The notes under the pieces: model-generated
Told to the model about the DNA's origin: nothing
Seen by the model: the letters and a program-made list of their open reading frames with translations, nothing else
Databases searched by the model: none
Position numbers and translations under genes: made by a program
Assembly: GCA_028023455.1 (NCBI GenBank)
Contig: JAQFVV010000020.1
Location: forward strand, 10,023,092-10,087,091
Source: Epiperipatus broadwayi
Lineage: Eukaryota; Onychophora; Udeonychophora; Euonychophora; Peripatidae
Reading direction: 5' to 3'
Length of the DNA stretch: 64,000 nt
In this document: positions 36,469-47,965 of the stretch, piece by piece
How positions within the stretch are numbered: position 1 is the stretch's first letter
Layout of the letters: each line of letters begins with the position of its first letter

Positions 36469-36944
36469 AAACCACTAAACATCACATGATCACCATTTCT
36501 TATGCTTGTTCATAATTGTTATTAAAACAGGCAAACCTCTCCATACAGTAGTGCCACTCAGTGCAAGTCAGAGTAATCAATGGATGCCAGAAGGCTTGTG
36601 CATACAAAAATGTATGGGTTCTGCACTGAGTTCAGACCTATATGACTAGATAAGCTAATGAGCTTGGATTAAAAATATTATTGTGTTTTCAATTTTAGAC
36701 TGAGTTTTGTACTTAAATAGAGATAAAAGATGTTTGCTGGAGGGTTGCATTAGATCCTACGATCTAGGTGCAGTGCTCTCAGATCCAAGGCTCTTCACTG
36801 ATGAAAGGCACAAGCTAGAAACTAGTCTGGTGATATTGGATGAATAGGCATTAGAGAGAGATTTTATGTACAAGTCTTCTGGCATCCATTGATTATTCTG
36901 GCTTACACTGAGTGACACTATTGTATGGAGTTATGCCTGTTTTT
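36469..36944 (+). mobile_element. Family A element, 476 bp, with 16-bp duplication
   Basis: Perfect direct repeats AAACTTTCATTGTATT lie at 36453-36468 and 36945-36960. The element starts AAACCACTAAACATCACATG and ends ATGCCTGTTTTT. The right end (about 36865-36944) is the reverse complement of an internal left-arm segment (about 36527-36606), leaving the outermost 60 bp on the left unpaired. The centre carries blocks such as CTGAGTTCAGACCTATATGA shared with the 44.6-46.6 kb copy. No open frame; presumably non-autonomous. Confidence 0.93.
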
Positions 36945-36960
36945 AAACTTTCATTGTATT

Positions 36961-37775
36961 GATTATGTTAGAAAATGATGATTATAAATAAACAAAATAT
37001 TAACTTTATAATGAATTATCTACAATATGAGTTTTATCTCACAGCCATTCTCGAACACACAATGAATCGATAGATATATTAATATTATCGATTTAAAAAT
37101 TATAACTAAAAAATCCAGTAAGAAAATAATAAAAATATGCCAACAATAACATAAGGAACGCTTTTAATATTGTTTTCAATTACAGATAAGAACATATCTA
37201 TATATAAATAGACATATATATATATATATATAGCTTATATAAAAAACCACACACATATATCCATGAGAGGTATATATACATAAAATATATATTCATATAT
37301 TACATAAAAGATAAATAAATTTACATACATTAACACAATAATAACAAAATAAAATAAAAAATAGAAAAGTATAGGAATTGTGAATGTATTTAAGTTATAT
37401 AATTTTTTAAAATATTAAATGAAAATCTTTGTTAATTGTTGTGTTTGGTTTATATTAGATCTAATACCTTTTTTTTTTAATTTCAGAAGCATTGCCAATT
37501 TTTATATTGGATTATGTCTAGCATAGTGATAGAATGAGTGATCACAGAGCTAAAAGTTCCCAAATTGAAGTTTAATTTATTACTGCTGATGTTTGAACTT
37601 TATATATACATTATTATTTATTCATTACATGTCAATTACATATGTGCTATAATATTGATTGATAATAATTGATGATGACTATTAGCAGAGGGAAAGATGG
37701 GAAACGTGTATCAATACTAAAGTTGATATTTTTTTCTTGGTCTAAAAGTGTAATTTATATTATATTTTTATTGAC
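36961..37775. other. AT-rich DNA with a long (TA)n tract
   Basis: (TA)n and related tracts at about 37195-37310. No coding frame recognised. Confidence 0.5.
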
Positions 37776-37891
37776 TTTTTTTTTTTTCCTCATATGTCAT
37801 AGCATCGGCCGGGACGCGAACCCACAACCGTCTGCAACCAACTACCCGCTTGCATGGCAGCTGCGATACCTCTCGGCTAACAACTAAAGAC
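37776..37891 (-). repeat. Family C tRNA-derived SINE
   Basis: T-run (sense A tail) at 37776-37788, then CATAGCATCGGCCGGGACGC and CGAACCC in reverse, ending at the sense 5' end near GTTGTTAGCCGAGAGG (box A). Clear flanking duplications were not found, though ATATTTTTATTGAC and ATATTTAATTAAAT are loosely alike. Confidence 0.85.
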
Positions 37892-39319
37892 ATATTTAAT
37901 TAAATTATAATTTTATTATGACTGATATTGCTGAATAGAAAATTTAAAAAGATTTTATTTATTTTATGATAATTGATAAGGTTTATCTAATGACTGTCAT
38001 TAATGTTATAATTACTATTTATCTTTCTAAAATAAATATTATAAATAATATATTTATATAATCCATGAATACAGTATTTACATAATCCAAATACAAATAA
38101 TGTTACAGTAGTAATAATATGAGTTAATTACACCTTACCAAAATTTAAATAAACTATTAACTTTGATGTCACACTAAAAATAGTTCAACAAGAATTATAT
38201 TTCACAACTTGCAATACTATTCTTCAACTGGCTATGAATCCATTGGTAGCATGCTAATGTAATGTGCAATAATCATTCTATATAAATGCTACATTTAAAA
38301 TCAATTAGATTTTAAATTGTAACCAGAATATTGAGCACTTAAATATCACAGTAAGTTAGTCCAAGACATAATTAAAAACAAACACATCCCTTTAAACATT
38401 AATTAATAAATCACTATATAATAAAAGAAATATGCATACCACTAAATGGGTAATAATATAAGACATTTACTTCTCAGGAAAGTTTTTAAAAAACATCAAA
38501 TTAATTCCCCATAACATCATACTAACATAATGAATCAAACAACTCTTCCATGATAATTGTTTCATTGTTTACCATATTTATACAAAAATATCTTTGTATG
38601 TTGCGTTGGGATAATTCCAATTGGTTTAAGTTAAGCCAATAGAAGAAAAATGTTGTCCATGAAACAACTGTCTGATAAAAACCGATTGGTTGGTTATTTT
38701 ATTATAATGTCAAAGTTGGTATGTTTGTGACCAGTAACTTATTGATTAGTTTGTTTAAACTCTGGTAAGAAATAATTGATTTAAGCACTTATATATATAT
38801 TGTGATAATAAGAAATCGTCTAGTACTGGACTCATTGAAAATTGCAAAGAACTCAATAGAGTTTAAAATAGATAAAAACTTTATACTAAATAGGTAAAAA
38901 AAAAAAAATAAGGGGAAATTTAATAGTGATCAAAAATTATATAATGATAATGATGATTTCATATAATAATATCAATTAATAAATATTGAATCAAATATAT
39001 TGATTTCAAAATAAATGAAATATGTAAAAATTAAAGTTCTTTAAATTGATATATCAGCGAATGCTTTATACAAAGTTATAACATATGCAGACATTTATTT
39101 TTCTTTTAGGTGATTTTTTTTTTAAAAATTTTGAACCAATAGTATTCAAGTATGTAACTAATCAATTAAATATAGTATGTAACTTGTGTATCTGAAAATT
39201 TTTATTTCACAGATGAAAATGCCTTTGAAGTAAAATTCGCGTTTCATAAGCAATTCATGGTTATGTTAATACTATTAATTATTTATATGCATAGGTGTGT
39301 GTAGGTAAATGTTGCATAG
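37892..39319. other. AT-rich DNA, no gene seen
   Basis: 38600-38730 carries several CCAAT-type sequences (CCAATTGG, GCCAATAG, ATTGGTTGG), but with no TATA box, CpG or downstream frame I do not call a promoter. Confidence 0.45.
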
Positions 39320-39810
39320 TCATACTAAGAAGATTAACTTTGAAAAGGGTATTTGGTTGACTCCATATCTCTCAAACATTTGGCAGCAGTTTTTCAAAAA
39401 AATATTTTGTGAATTAAAATAGGAACTTATGTTTCTGAGGCTTGGACACTTAATTAACCAGCAGAACAGTACATAGAATCAGAGCATTTAATCATGGGTG
39501 GAGAGATGTATATTAGAAGAAACAGAAGATATCAAACATAAAATATGGAGAGAACAAATAGGATTCCAGATATCCTTGAAAGAAATGTAGAGACTGAAAT
39601 GAAGTTGGGCTGGACATATTGCCAGAAAATATCACAGTGGATGGGCAATTGAAATTTAAAATTGCATTTGACTAGATTGTAAAAGACCTAGAAAAAGATC
39701 GTATGGGAGATGGATGAGTGAAATAAGGTTCTGGAGTTATTGAGAAGAGAGATTGGAGAAACTGCTTTAAATTTGGAGAGACCTTCATCCTAATAATGGA
39801 TCAGTAAGGT
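39320..39810 (+). pseudogene. RTE-type LINE, 3' end of ORF2, heavily decayed
   Basis: Same region as 16015-16446 but in the plus orientation: GCCTGGAC-like remains of the Y-G-S-E-T-W box, the GGACATATTGCCAGAAAA (GHIARK) block and the terminal TTTGGAGAGACCTTCATCC (FGETFI) with a GATGATG tail. Stops and indels interrupt every frame. Roughly as diverged as the 25.0-kb copy. Confidence 0.8.
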
Positions 39811-40220
39811 TGAAAGTGATGCTAATGATGACTAGTGGTAAGAATTAAATTAAAAGTAATACTAATACTGCTTCACACACAAAGATAATGAAAATATTAA
39901 ATATATTTTTTAATGTTAAGCATCATTATCAAAATGAAATGGGACATATAAAATTATATACACTTAAGCATGCATGGACTTAAATGAATTCTACTTGGAT
40001 TTTTTATTATTCCTGAGCTTTCATTATTAGTGCATCATACTTCTTTAATTTCATGTTGCCTGTCATTATATTCATTGCAAACCATCTGCATTTCTTTAAG
40101 TTTGAAAATGGTTTGAAAATATGTATCAAATATCTTTTTGCATTCTAAAATTATTGATGATAATGTAAGATCTATTTTATTTTTGTTATACTGTATATAT
40201 ATAATTAACAGCGTACTATA
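39811..40220. other. AT-rich DNA, no gene seen
   Basis: No features recognised before the hairpin at 40221. Confidence 0.5.
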
Positions 40221-40300
40221 AAGCTCTAAACAAGCTTTTTTTAAAAAAAAAATTTTTTATGATAAATAAAAATTTTTTTAAAAAAACTTGTTTAGAGCTT
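40221..40300. repeat. long near-perfect hairpin
   Basis: AAGCTCTAAACAAGCTTTTT and the reverse ACTTGTTTAGAGCTT form the outer stem; A- and T-runs extend it inward to a TATGATAAATA loop. Total stem about 33 bp with one or two bulges. It stands next to a family F repeat (40325). It could be a tiny foldback element or the end of a transposon. Confidence 0.8.
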
Positions 40301-40324
40301 AGCACACTCTTAATTTTACATATT

Positions 40325-40375
40325 TGTAAATACAAGCTGTATTTATGTCATGTGACATCTGACTTTCTATATTAC
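40325..40375 (+). repeat. small dispersed repeat, family F
   Basis: ATGTCATGTGACATCTGACTT, copy of the motif at 10985-11045 and 47908-47965, here following TACAAGCTGTATTT. Confidence 0.55.
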
Positions 40376-40439
40376 TATACATATATATATATGCTGCTTT
40401 AATCTTGCCTTAATGTTTGTTTTCAATTCACAATAATAG

Positions 40440-40530
40440 TTTAAAATCTACAAAGCACATGTGCATTAGCCTGATCGCTAATTTACAATTACAATTTATT
40501 AACATAGCGCTATATAAATAAATACCTTAT
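40440..40530 (+). repeat. dispersed repeat, family E
   Basis: TTTAAAATCTACAAAGCACA through GCATTAGCCTGATCGCTAATTT, ending in an ATAGCGCTATATAAATAAATA palindromic stretch. Its sibling is 360 bp downstream. Confidence 0.7.
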
Positions 40531-40794
40531 TAAATATATGTTTAACTTCAACTAAGAATGACGTATAGTAAATTTTAAATAATTTCGCAAGCGTCATTCA
40601 TTCAAGTATAATAAAGTAATTTAAAGTGACTGCTTAATATCTACATGCTCTCATTTCCAAACATTTAAGATTGGCCAATACTTAAATGTTAGCTAATACT
40701 TAAACGTTTGGGTTGAAAAGATACATGGATTCATTCTATCTTTTCATAAAGACTTTATCCTGTGTTTGAGAATAAGAGTATTTATTTACGTATA

Positions 40795-40880
40795 GTTTAA
40801 AATCTATAAAGCGCATGTGCATTAGCCTGATCACTAATTTACAATTACAATTTAATAATATAGCACTATATTTATTTAGT
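40795..40880 (+). repeat. dispersed repeat, family E
   Basis: TTTAAAATCTATAAAGCGCA and GCATTAGCCTGATCACTAAT match 40440-40530 closely; GCGCATGTGC is kept where the first copy has GCACATGTGC, a CpG transition. The copies may be a tandem pair separated by unrelated sequence. Confidence 0.7.
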
Positions 40881-41404
40881 TCCTGACATTTAATTACATA
40901 TACAATATGTGGACATATTGTAGAATCAATTTTATCTTCACTATTATTTATGAATTGGTTTGACATTGCTGGTTAACAAAAATTTATATTATAGTATTTT
41001 TCATATAATATCTTCATTTTTGTTAAAACGGATTGTGCATAACTTTACTTCATGTTAACTTATCATAAAATAGCTTTATAATTTTAAACAAGAATATTCT
41101 TGCTCTATTAACTCAGCAATATATTTATCGATATTACCTTTTTTAATCCACTTCAATCTTATACAAATTATGTTTCTGAAGTAAAAATGTTCTGAATCCT
41201 TCATAATTTAATAAGCCTCAATTTGCTCAGGGTAGTCTAATTAATTATTACTATGTTTTGTTAAGAAATCAAGATAATTAATGAATTTTCTTTCTTCATG
41301 TTCAAAAGACCAATTTAAGTGTGGATAATTATTCAATTTTTTCAAAAATGCTTGAAATTATTTCTAATAGCCCACAAATAAAAATATCACCTATCTCATA
41401 TACA
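40881..41404. other. AT-rich DNA, no gene seen
   Basis: No coding frame or repeat recognised. Confidence 0.5.
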
Positions 41405-41647
41405 TCATCATCATCAACATTATCAACCATTATCAATCCACTGCAGGATGAAGGTCTCTCCAAGTTTAATCCATCTTCTCCAATCTTTAGCTTCTCTTCT
41501 CCACATCACCCTTGCACACTTTCTTATTTCATCCATCCATCTCATATGTGGTCTCTTTCTGGGTCTTTTACAATCTCTTGGAATCCAGTTTAAAATTTCA
41601 ATTGTCCATCTATTATCATCTCTTCTAGCAATATGTCCAGCCCAACT
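41405..41647 (-). pseudogene. RTE-type LINE, 3' end of ORF2
   Basis: Minus frame with GHIARRDDNRWTIEILNWI, RKRPHMRWMDEIRK and KLGETFILQW, about 95% like the fragment at 16015-16446 by eye. The copy is cut just upstream of the W-A-G-H-I box, so it is shorter. The sense 3' end runs into a GATGATGATGATG tail (ATCATCATCATC on plus at 41405). The close similarity of this pair suggests the RTE family was active fairly recently. Confidence 0.85.
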
Positions 41648-42199
41648 CATATACATAGGGTATGTAATATTAATATCACCATTGGTTGCATAGTTTTTTT
41701 TTTCAATATTATTTATGCAAATTATACTACTTATTAAAACTGACATCAGTCACAACTAATAGGCAGTACTATCCTGATTAATACAACTGAGAACCCAATA
41801 ATATAATTTTTCTTTCTTTTCCAAAATTCTTCTGAATTAATAATTCTTGATTGATTTTCATAGATAAACCATGATCCTTATAATTCATTGATAAACTCAA
41901 ACACACTATTCTATAGGTGACTTTGGTTTGAATTATTTTTAAAATGTTCAGGCATTCAAAAGATGACTTGATAGAAAATTTATCAAACTCCAATTCCTTA
42001 TAAAAATATTTTGAAAAGAGTTTTGCAGCCTATTCATAATACAAATCTCCAAAATCAATCTTGAGACTTAAAAGAGCATTTGATAAAATATGTAGTATTA
42101 TTGCTGTGTATGGATATATCTTCAAACAAGTTCTTTTAGAACTTAATGAATATTGATTTATAAACTATAGTTGATTTGAGATTACAACCAATAATTTTT
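41648..42199. other. AT-rich DNA, possibly retroelement-derived
   Basis: A 71-codon minus frame at 41778-41993 is open but has no domain I recognise. It may continue the relic at 42200-43490. Confidence 0.35.
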
Positions 42200-43490
42200 G
42201 CACATTTCATTTTAATTATTTGTTCTTGTACCTTATCATGATATAATTTCTTATCTAATAGCACATATCTATTACCCACATTTTCTTTCAAGTAAATAAC
42301 TTTTTCTGTATGAACATATTTCTAAAATCTTGAATCGATCTGTTCTAATATGGACTATCATTTTTGGAGGCATACTTTGCAAGAAATGAGAATCATAGAA
42401 CATCATTTTTATTTTCTTTAAATTCAAAATCCAGAAACCAATTCCATATGCAAGTTATTACCTCTACTGTTGCTGATCACCTATCAAACATTCTGGTGAT
42501 AAATTTACAAAATTGTTCATGTAACATCAAGAATTTGTGATCTTTGTCGGGCATTACTGAGAGGGAATTATCAAAATGTACCAACAATTCCACCCACTGG
42601 GCATTAATTTTAATGAATTTGCATGTTTACATGTATATCAGCAGCTGGGCCTTAGTTGACCAATTAAACGACTAGTGTTTATTGAGGGGGGTGCTATTGG
42701 CTCTAATGTTTATCGCATTAACAGATTTGATTATTTGCCAAGCTTCCTTACACTTCTGTCTCCTGTGATTGCTTTCAAAGCAAACGATCTTAGGATTGTG
42801 AGTTTAAAAGAGTGGCCTGTGATCTTCCTGTGGTCAGTGAATACTGAGCTATACATGTTATATATTTAGCTCTGCTACATAAGTAGACTTGCTAAGATAT
42901 TCTGCATTTCAAATTAGTATATGTTTCACTGTAATATCTACCATTGCAAAATAGGAAGTCCAAGGCATATACCAGCTGCACTTTGTCATCATTATTGATG
43001 TCTGTTGAGGGATAAAAGGCATCTAAAGCCAATGTTAAAGTCTTTAGATAAAATTGATGTTAATTTTGAATATATATTGGCAATATATGGCATATTAATC
43101 CAAGGTTTAGAGTTGGGAGGTCTATTACCTCTGTTGAATTTCTTTATGTTTATCCTTCATAGCAGCAGAATAGCCTACTTTTATTAAGTCCTTCCTGTAA
43201 TATCCCACGTTATTTTTGGCATCAGCTATAAATTTACAGAGTTTAGAGTTGCTAAATAAAAAGGATTTAAAGCTGACTATTTTTATATTGGAATGGTACT
43301 TCAGATTGTGAGTGCAAGTAACCACTAATGCTAAAAGGCTTGGAAATCAGTGAATTGTCAATAGTATGGGTATATCTAATCAATTTCAGGTCGAGATATT
43401 TGATGGACTAGTGATTGTCTTCATTTTCCATTGTCCATTTAATTTCTGGAAATTGTTTGTTTTTAAATATTATTTCCTTATGTGTTTGTT
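42200..43490 (-). pseudogene. reverse-transcriptase relic, Penelope-like
   Basis: From the minus-strand 5' side: QFPEIKWTMENEDN, then a stop, then SIKYLDLKLIRYTHTIDNSL, ISKPFSISGYLHSQSEVPF and, after a shift, DAKNNVGYYRKDLIKVGYSA. That order (F-T-M-E-x-E, then I-x-F-L-D-L-x-I, a K-P-x6-Y block, and a late L-x3-GY) is the pattern I associate with the C-terminal part of Penelope-like reverse transcriptases. Near 42250 a further piece, NVGNRYVLLDKKLYHDKV, resembles the ADKG-V-V-M-D box of the same class. Between them are coding-like pieces I cannot place. Stops and frameshifts throughout. Confidence 0.4.
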
Positions 43491-44514
43491 AAACTTCTTG
43501 CCACATTTCTTTTTCACATTATAAAGTTAAATACATTTTTTTAAAAATATGATCAAGACTTAACTAACTTTATAATTACATATTTTTATATATTATTGAA
43601 CTGTATAATAATCATTTACAATCAATCATAATAATTATTTTTGCGGTTTAATCTTTTGGACTAATTTGAATAGACATTAAATTTTAAATGTATTTTTAAG
43701 AACTGCAGAGTGCTCTAAATTTTCACAATTTCTTTGCAATTCTTTAAGACTGCCATATATTTCCAGTCCATTTTAAGAAAACGCAGATAACATAATGAAA
43801 CATTAAATATAGTCCTTAATGCCTTTTTAGCTCTGAGCATTTTCAGTTTACTATTGACTCAATATATACTATTGAACCATGCCTCTTTAATTTTATTTCC
43901 TGTCATTATGTTTAATGCAAAACATAAGATTTCTCTTAAATTTAAAAATGTGACCAAATATCTCAGTAAGTTCTAAAAATTCTGAGATAATATATCTGTA
44001 GGATATATTTTTGGTTTTGTTATAAATAAATATATATATGCTTTTTAACTTCAATGTTAGTAATTTCGTTCCTGACACTGAAGTACACTTTTCATACTTT
44101 CAAATAAAGTAAATAAAATCTGATTCACAAATAGAATTCAAGCTGTAACTTGTTGTATTTAAGAGATTGGCCCAACTAATAAAGAAAATTTTTGAAAACT
44201 TGTTCTAAGAGTATTGTATTGTCATTTTTTCATTCCTAATTTGAATACTATACACCATTTAATAGTTTATTCCATAATGAGTTTATTAGGTGATACTTAA
44301 ATACTATAACTTATGTTTTATACCCTTCAGATATTTAATATAATACTTTATATGAGTGAGTATATATAAAGATAATACTAATAAACTATAGTGCAAAATA
44401 AAATTATATTCCATAAGAGTGTGGATACATAATGATTAACATGGTAATATTTTTAAAATTCTTAGCCAGATTTTTGATGCAGAACATCTTTAAGATTTAT
44501 TATTAATGCAAATT
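43491..44514. other. AT-rich DNA, no gene seen
   Basis: No coding frame or repeat recognised. Confidence 0.5.
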
Positions 44515-45451
44515 ATTATAAATACAAGTATATTGTCTATAGTGAACATAATGTAATTAGAAGGGATTTGAACTCAAAACATTCAAGCTCCTTACAACTA
44601 TAGACTTCATCTTATGCAATCGATAAACATGAGTCTAAAATTGAAAACACAAAGAATATTTTCAATCCAAGCTTATTAGCTTATAGTCATATAGGTCTAA
44701 ACTCAGTTGAGTATCCATACATTTTGGTATCTTTGATTCTTTAATAACCATAGCCACCACTATCCTATTAAGCAGGATTGGTATTAAACTACTCAACATC
44801 ACATGATTGCCATTTCTTATGCCTGCTCATAACTGTTATTAAAACAGGTAAAACTCTCCATACAGTAGTGCCACTCAGTGGAAGCCACAATAATCAATGG
44901 ATGCCAGAAGGGTTGTGCATAAAAATCCCTATCTAGTGTCTACTCAGTGAATATCCCCAGGTTAGTTTCTAGCTTGTGGCTTTTGTCAGTGAAGAGCTTT
45001 GGATCTGAGAGCACTGCACCTAGATCTTATGACCTAATGCAACCCTTCTGAACCACATTTTATCTCTACTTAACTACAAAACTATGAGTCTAAAATTGAA
45101 AAGACAAAAATATTTTCAATCCAAGCTTATTGGCATATATAGTCACATATATCTGAACTCAGTTCAGTACCCACACATTTTGGTGTCTTTGGTTCTTTAA
45201 TAACCCTAGTCACAACTATCCTATTAGGCAGGATTAGTATTAAACCACTAAACATCACATGATCACCTCTTCTTATGCTTGCTCATAACTGTTATTAAAA
45301 CAGGCAAAATTCTCCATACAGTAGTGACATTCAGAACAAGCCTTCTGGCATCCATTGACTACTCTGGCTTGCACTGAGTGGCACTACTGTATGAAGAGTT
45401 TTGCCTGTTTTAATAAGTTATGATGAAGCGTAAAAAATGGTGATCATGTGA

Positions 45452-45925
45452 TGTTTAGTGGATTAATACCAATCCCACCTAATAGCATAGTGATGGCTAT
45501 GGTTATTAAAAAACTAACAACACCAAAATGTTTAAGTACTGAACTGAGTTCAGACCTATATGAATATATAAGCTAATGAGCTTGGATTGAAAATATTTTT
45601 TGTTTTCACTCATAGTTTTGTAGCCCATCCCTCTTCTATGTATTTAAATGGATAAGGTCCTATACATGAGGGGTCAGAGTGATGTGATATTTAGTGGTTT
45701 AATACCAATCCTGCCTAATTGGATAGTGATGGCTATGGTTATTAAAAAACTAACAACACCAAAATGTTTAAGTACTGAACTGAGTTCAGACCTATGTGAA
45801 TATATAAGCTAATGAGCTTGGATATAAAATATTTTTTGTTTTCACTCACAGTTTTGTAGCCCATCCCTCTTCTATGTATTTAAATGGATAAGGTCCTATA
45901 CATGAGGGGTCAGAGTGACTTCAGG
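45452..45925 (+). repeat. tandem duplication, 236-bp unit x2
   Basis: Units are offset by 236 bp (TGATGGCTAT at 45491 and 45727) with only scattered differences. Each unit runs from family A sequence into the start of family B, so the duplication happened after the A/B junction was made. Confidence 0.92.
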
Positions 45926-46310
45926 TCAACATGGGTATGGCAATAATGTTGGTATCAGCATGGAATTTGAGCTTTCCATCATCAGATTTTCAATGATACG
46001 GATGGCTGAAAAGTTGGAGGTTGGAGTAGATTGAAGCGTGGCCATTAAAGTGTGAAGAGTTGTTATCTTAATATAAAACTGAGCACTGATTATATACATG
46101 TGAGGGAGATGATAATCTGGACCAACTGATAAGTGCTGGTTTAGCATGAAATACGGATATTGGTGATTATTTATCTTTTCTACATGTGTGTGGTCATGTG
46201 TATCAGTTGTATGAGATAGTGTGGAAAGTTGGTGGGTGGGAAAGTCTGAGTTCAAATCCTCTATATTTACAATTAAGCTCTAGGTTTATGAAGAGTGCCT
46301 GGTTTGAAAA
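45640..46310 (+). repeat. Family B copy nested in family A
   Basis: After the duplicated start, a full unit follows: ATGAGGGGTCAGAGTGACTT, CCATCATCAGATTTTCAATG, the GAGCACTGATT block, CCAACTGATAAGTGCTGG, and a tRNA-like part ending GAGTTCAAATCC. Family A resumes at AGTTAAGTAGAGATAAAA. The nesting shows that B moved after A had arrived. Confidence 0.8.
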
Positions 46311-46591
46311 TATTTAGTTAAGTAGAGATAAAAAGTGGCTTCTGGGGGGTTGCATTTGATTCAAAGATCTAGGTGCAGTGCTCTCAGGTCCAAAGCTCCT
46401 CACTGATGAAGGCCACAAGCTAAAAATTAGCCTGGGGATATTGGATGAGTAGGTACTAGATAGGGATTTTATGCACAAACCTTCTGGCATCCATTGATTA
46501 CTATAGCTTGCCCTGAATGGCCTACTGAATGGAGAGTTTTGCCTGTTTTAATAAGTTATGAGCAAGCATAAGAAATGGTGATCATGTGATG

Positions 46592-47563
46592 ATAATTATT
46601 GTTTAAGTTTAAATAAATGATTGTATCCAAGGTATAACACCCTTTTATATATTTGATATAAGTATTTATAAACAAAGTGTGTGAGAGAATTTTAAATACC
46701 TTACAAATTGAATGTTGTCATCATTATGCAGTTATAGTTTCCTTGGTGTACACAAAGTATTAGACCGAATGGATGTGTTGTATGCCTTTTGTAGGTGCAT
46801 GCGAGATGTACCATTATTTACTTATTTATTATTATTATCAGCTCTATGCCTTACACTATTAATGGTATCCCTTTAGGAAATTTTAGGTTAATATTATATT
46901 GCACTTTATATACATAAGCCCAACCCCCCCCCCCGAGGGTGAGAGGGTGGCTTATTTATTTATTGGCACTATCTGCACATAGTTACTGGGTGTTCATTTC
47001 AATGTTAAAGTGTATTTAGTATATGCAAATATCTAAAGGCATGTTGATCTTATAATTTCATTATTAATTCCAATATAATTTTAAACTTAAAATATATTTT
47101 AAGTATTGAGTGTATTTATTTCCTTGTTAGTGTCATATAAGTGTATTATTTATCTTGCATATTTGTCACAGTTTTTAAAACCTATAAAGTGTCTCCACAC
47201 TGATTTTTCACCCCTGTTTTGATCATGAAATATATATAATATCTTACTAATAGCCTGGATATAGGCATATAGATATACTGTTGTTACTCTATGAGTATAA
47301 TGTTAAAAATAAAGACCATATTAAATAGATGGAGAATTTTTGGGTAATAATAATTATTTATGCTATAAATTTTTAGAAATACTTTACAAAACATTCATTC
47401 ATGTGCAAAATGTATTAATATTTCTAAATGAAATACATTAAATTATATATAAATATATAAACCATTATACAATTACAAATATTCAGTAACACCCTCTGTT
47501 TAATAGTCTATATCTCAATAATAGCGCACTTCAAAAAATAATGCTTATTGTAAATAAATATTC
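46592..47563. other. AT-rich DNA with an 11-C run, no gene seen
   Basis: C-run at 46924-46934 followed by GAGGGTGAGAGGGTGG. No coding frame recognised. Confidence 0.55.
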
Positions 47564-47571
47564 TATTATTG

Positions 47572-47877
47572 CAGCGGTCCCCAACGTTTTTGCACTTAAG
47601 AGCATATTCTATAATACTGGCCAGGGGGCAGGCATCATTTATTTTTTCAATGTAAATTTATAGTTGGATATTGTTAATAATACACATAATGTACAAAAAA
47701 TATTTATTTCAAAAATAAAATTTTAACATTTGATTACAATAATTTAGAAGAAATTTTAAAAATTAAATTTATTGGTATCAGATAAATAATTTTTTATCGT
47801 GTTGGGATAGCGGCGGGCACATGTAAAATGGTCTGCGGGCACCATGGTGCCCATGGGCATAGGGTTGGGGACCCCTG
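47572..47877 (+). mobile_element. hAT-type MITE, 306 bp
   Basis: Terminal inverted repeats CAGCGGTCCCCAAC and GTTGGGGACCCCTG bound the element, with a perfect 8-bp target duplication TATTATTG at 47564-47571 and 47878-47885. Both are diagnostic of the hAT superfamily. The interior is AT-rich and has no open frame. Near the right end lies the 16-bp palindrome GGGCACCATGGTGCCC (47837-47852). Non-autonomous; a transposase would have to come from elsewhere. Confidence 0.95.
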
Positions 47878-47907
47878 TATTATTGTATATTGTAAATAAT
47901 TGTTATA

Positions 47908-47965
47908 TACAAGCTTATTAAATTAGGTCATGTGACTTCTGACTTGATTTTTTTTTTTTTGTAAT
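47908..47965 (+). repeat. small dispersed repeat, family F
   Basis: ACAAGCTTATTAAATTAGGT then CATGTGACTTCTGACTTGAT, a long T-run and GTAATG. It lies just downstream of the hAT MITE. Confidence 0.55.

Larger units (their letters stand above)
44515..46591. repeat. large palindromic composite of families A and B
   Basis: A minus family B fragment (44515-44632) is followed by family A sequence running to a centre near 45353 and then in reverse to 46591. GGTCTAAACTCAGTTGAGTA on the left matches CTGAGTTCAGACC on the right, and TTAAACCACTAAACATCACA at 45240 mirrors the GTGATGTTTAGTGGATTAA near 45450. The right arm also contains a family B element (about 45640-46310) within the sequence that reads GTTTTGTAGTTAAGTAGAG in uninterrupted copies. 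No clean target-site duplication was found around the whole. Confidence 0.8.

Noticed and set aside
38600-38730. Cluster of CCAAT-like sequences as a promoter
   Set aside because: No TATA box, no CpG enrichment and no downstream coding frame; several are parts of ATTGG palindromes expected in AT-rich DNA.
41321-41693. Plus-strand frames of 90 and 81 codons
   Set aside because: They are antisense to the RTE ORF2 fragment, whose protein motifs are on the minus strand.
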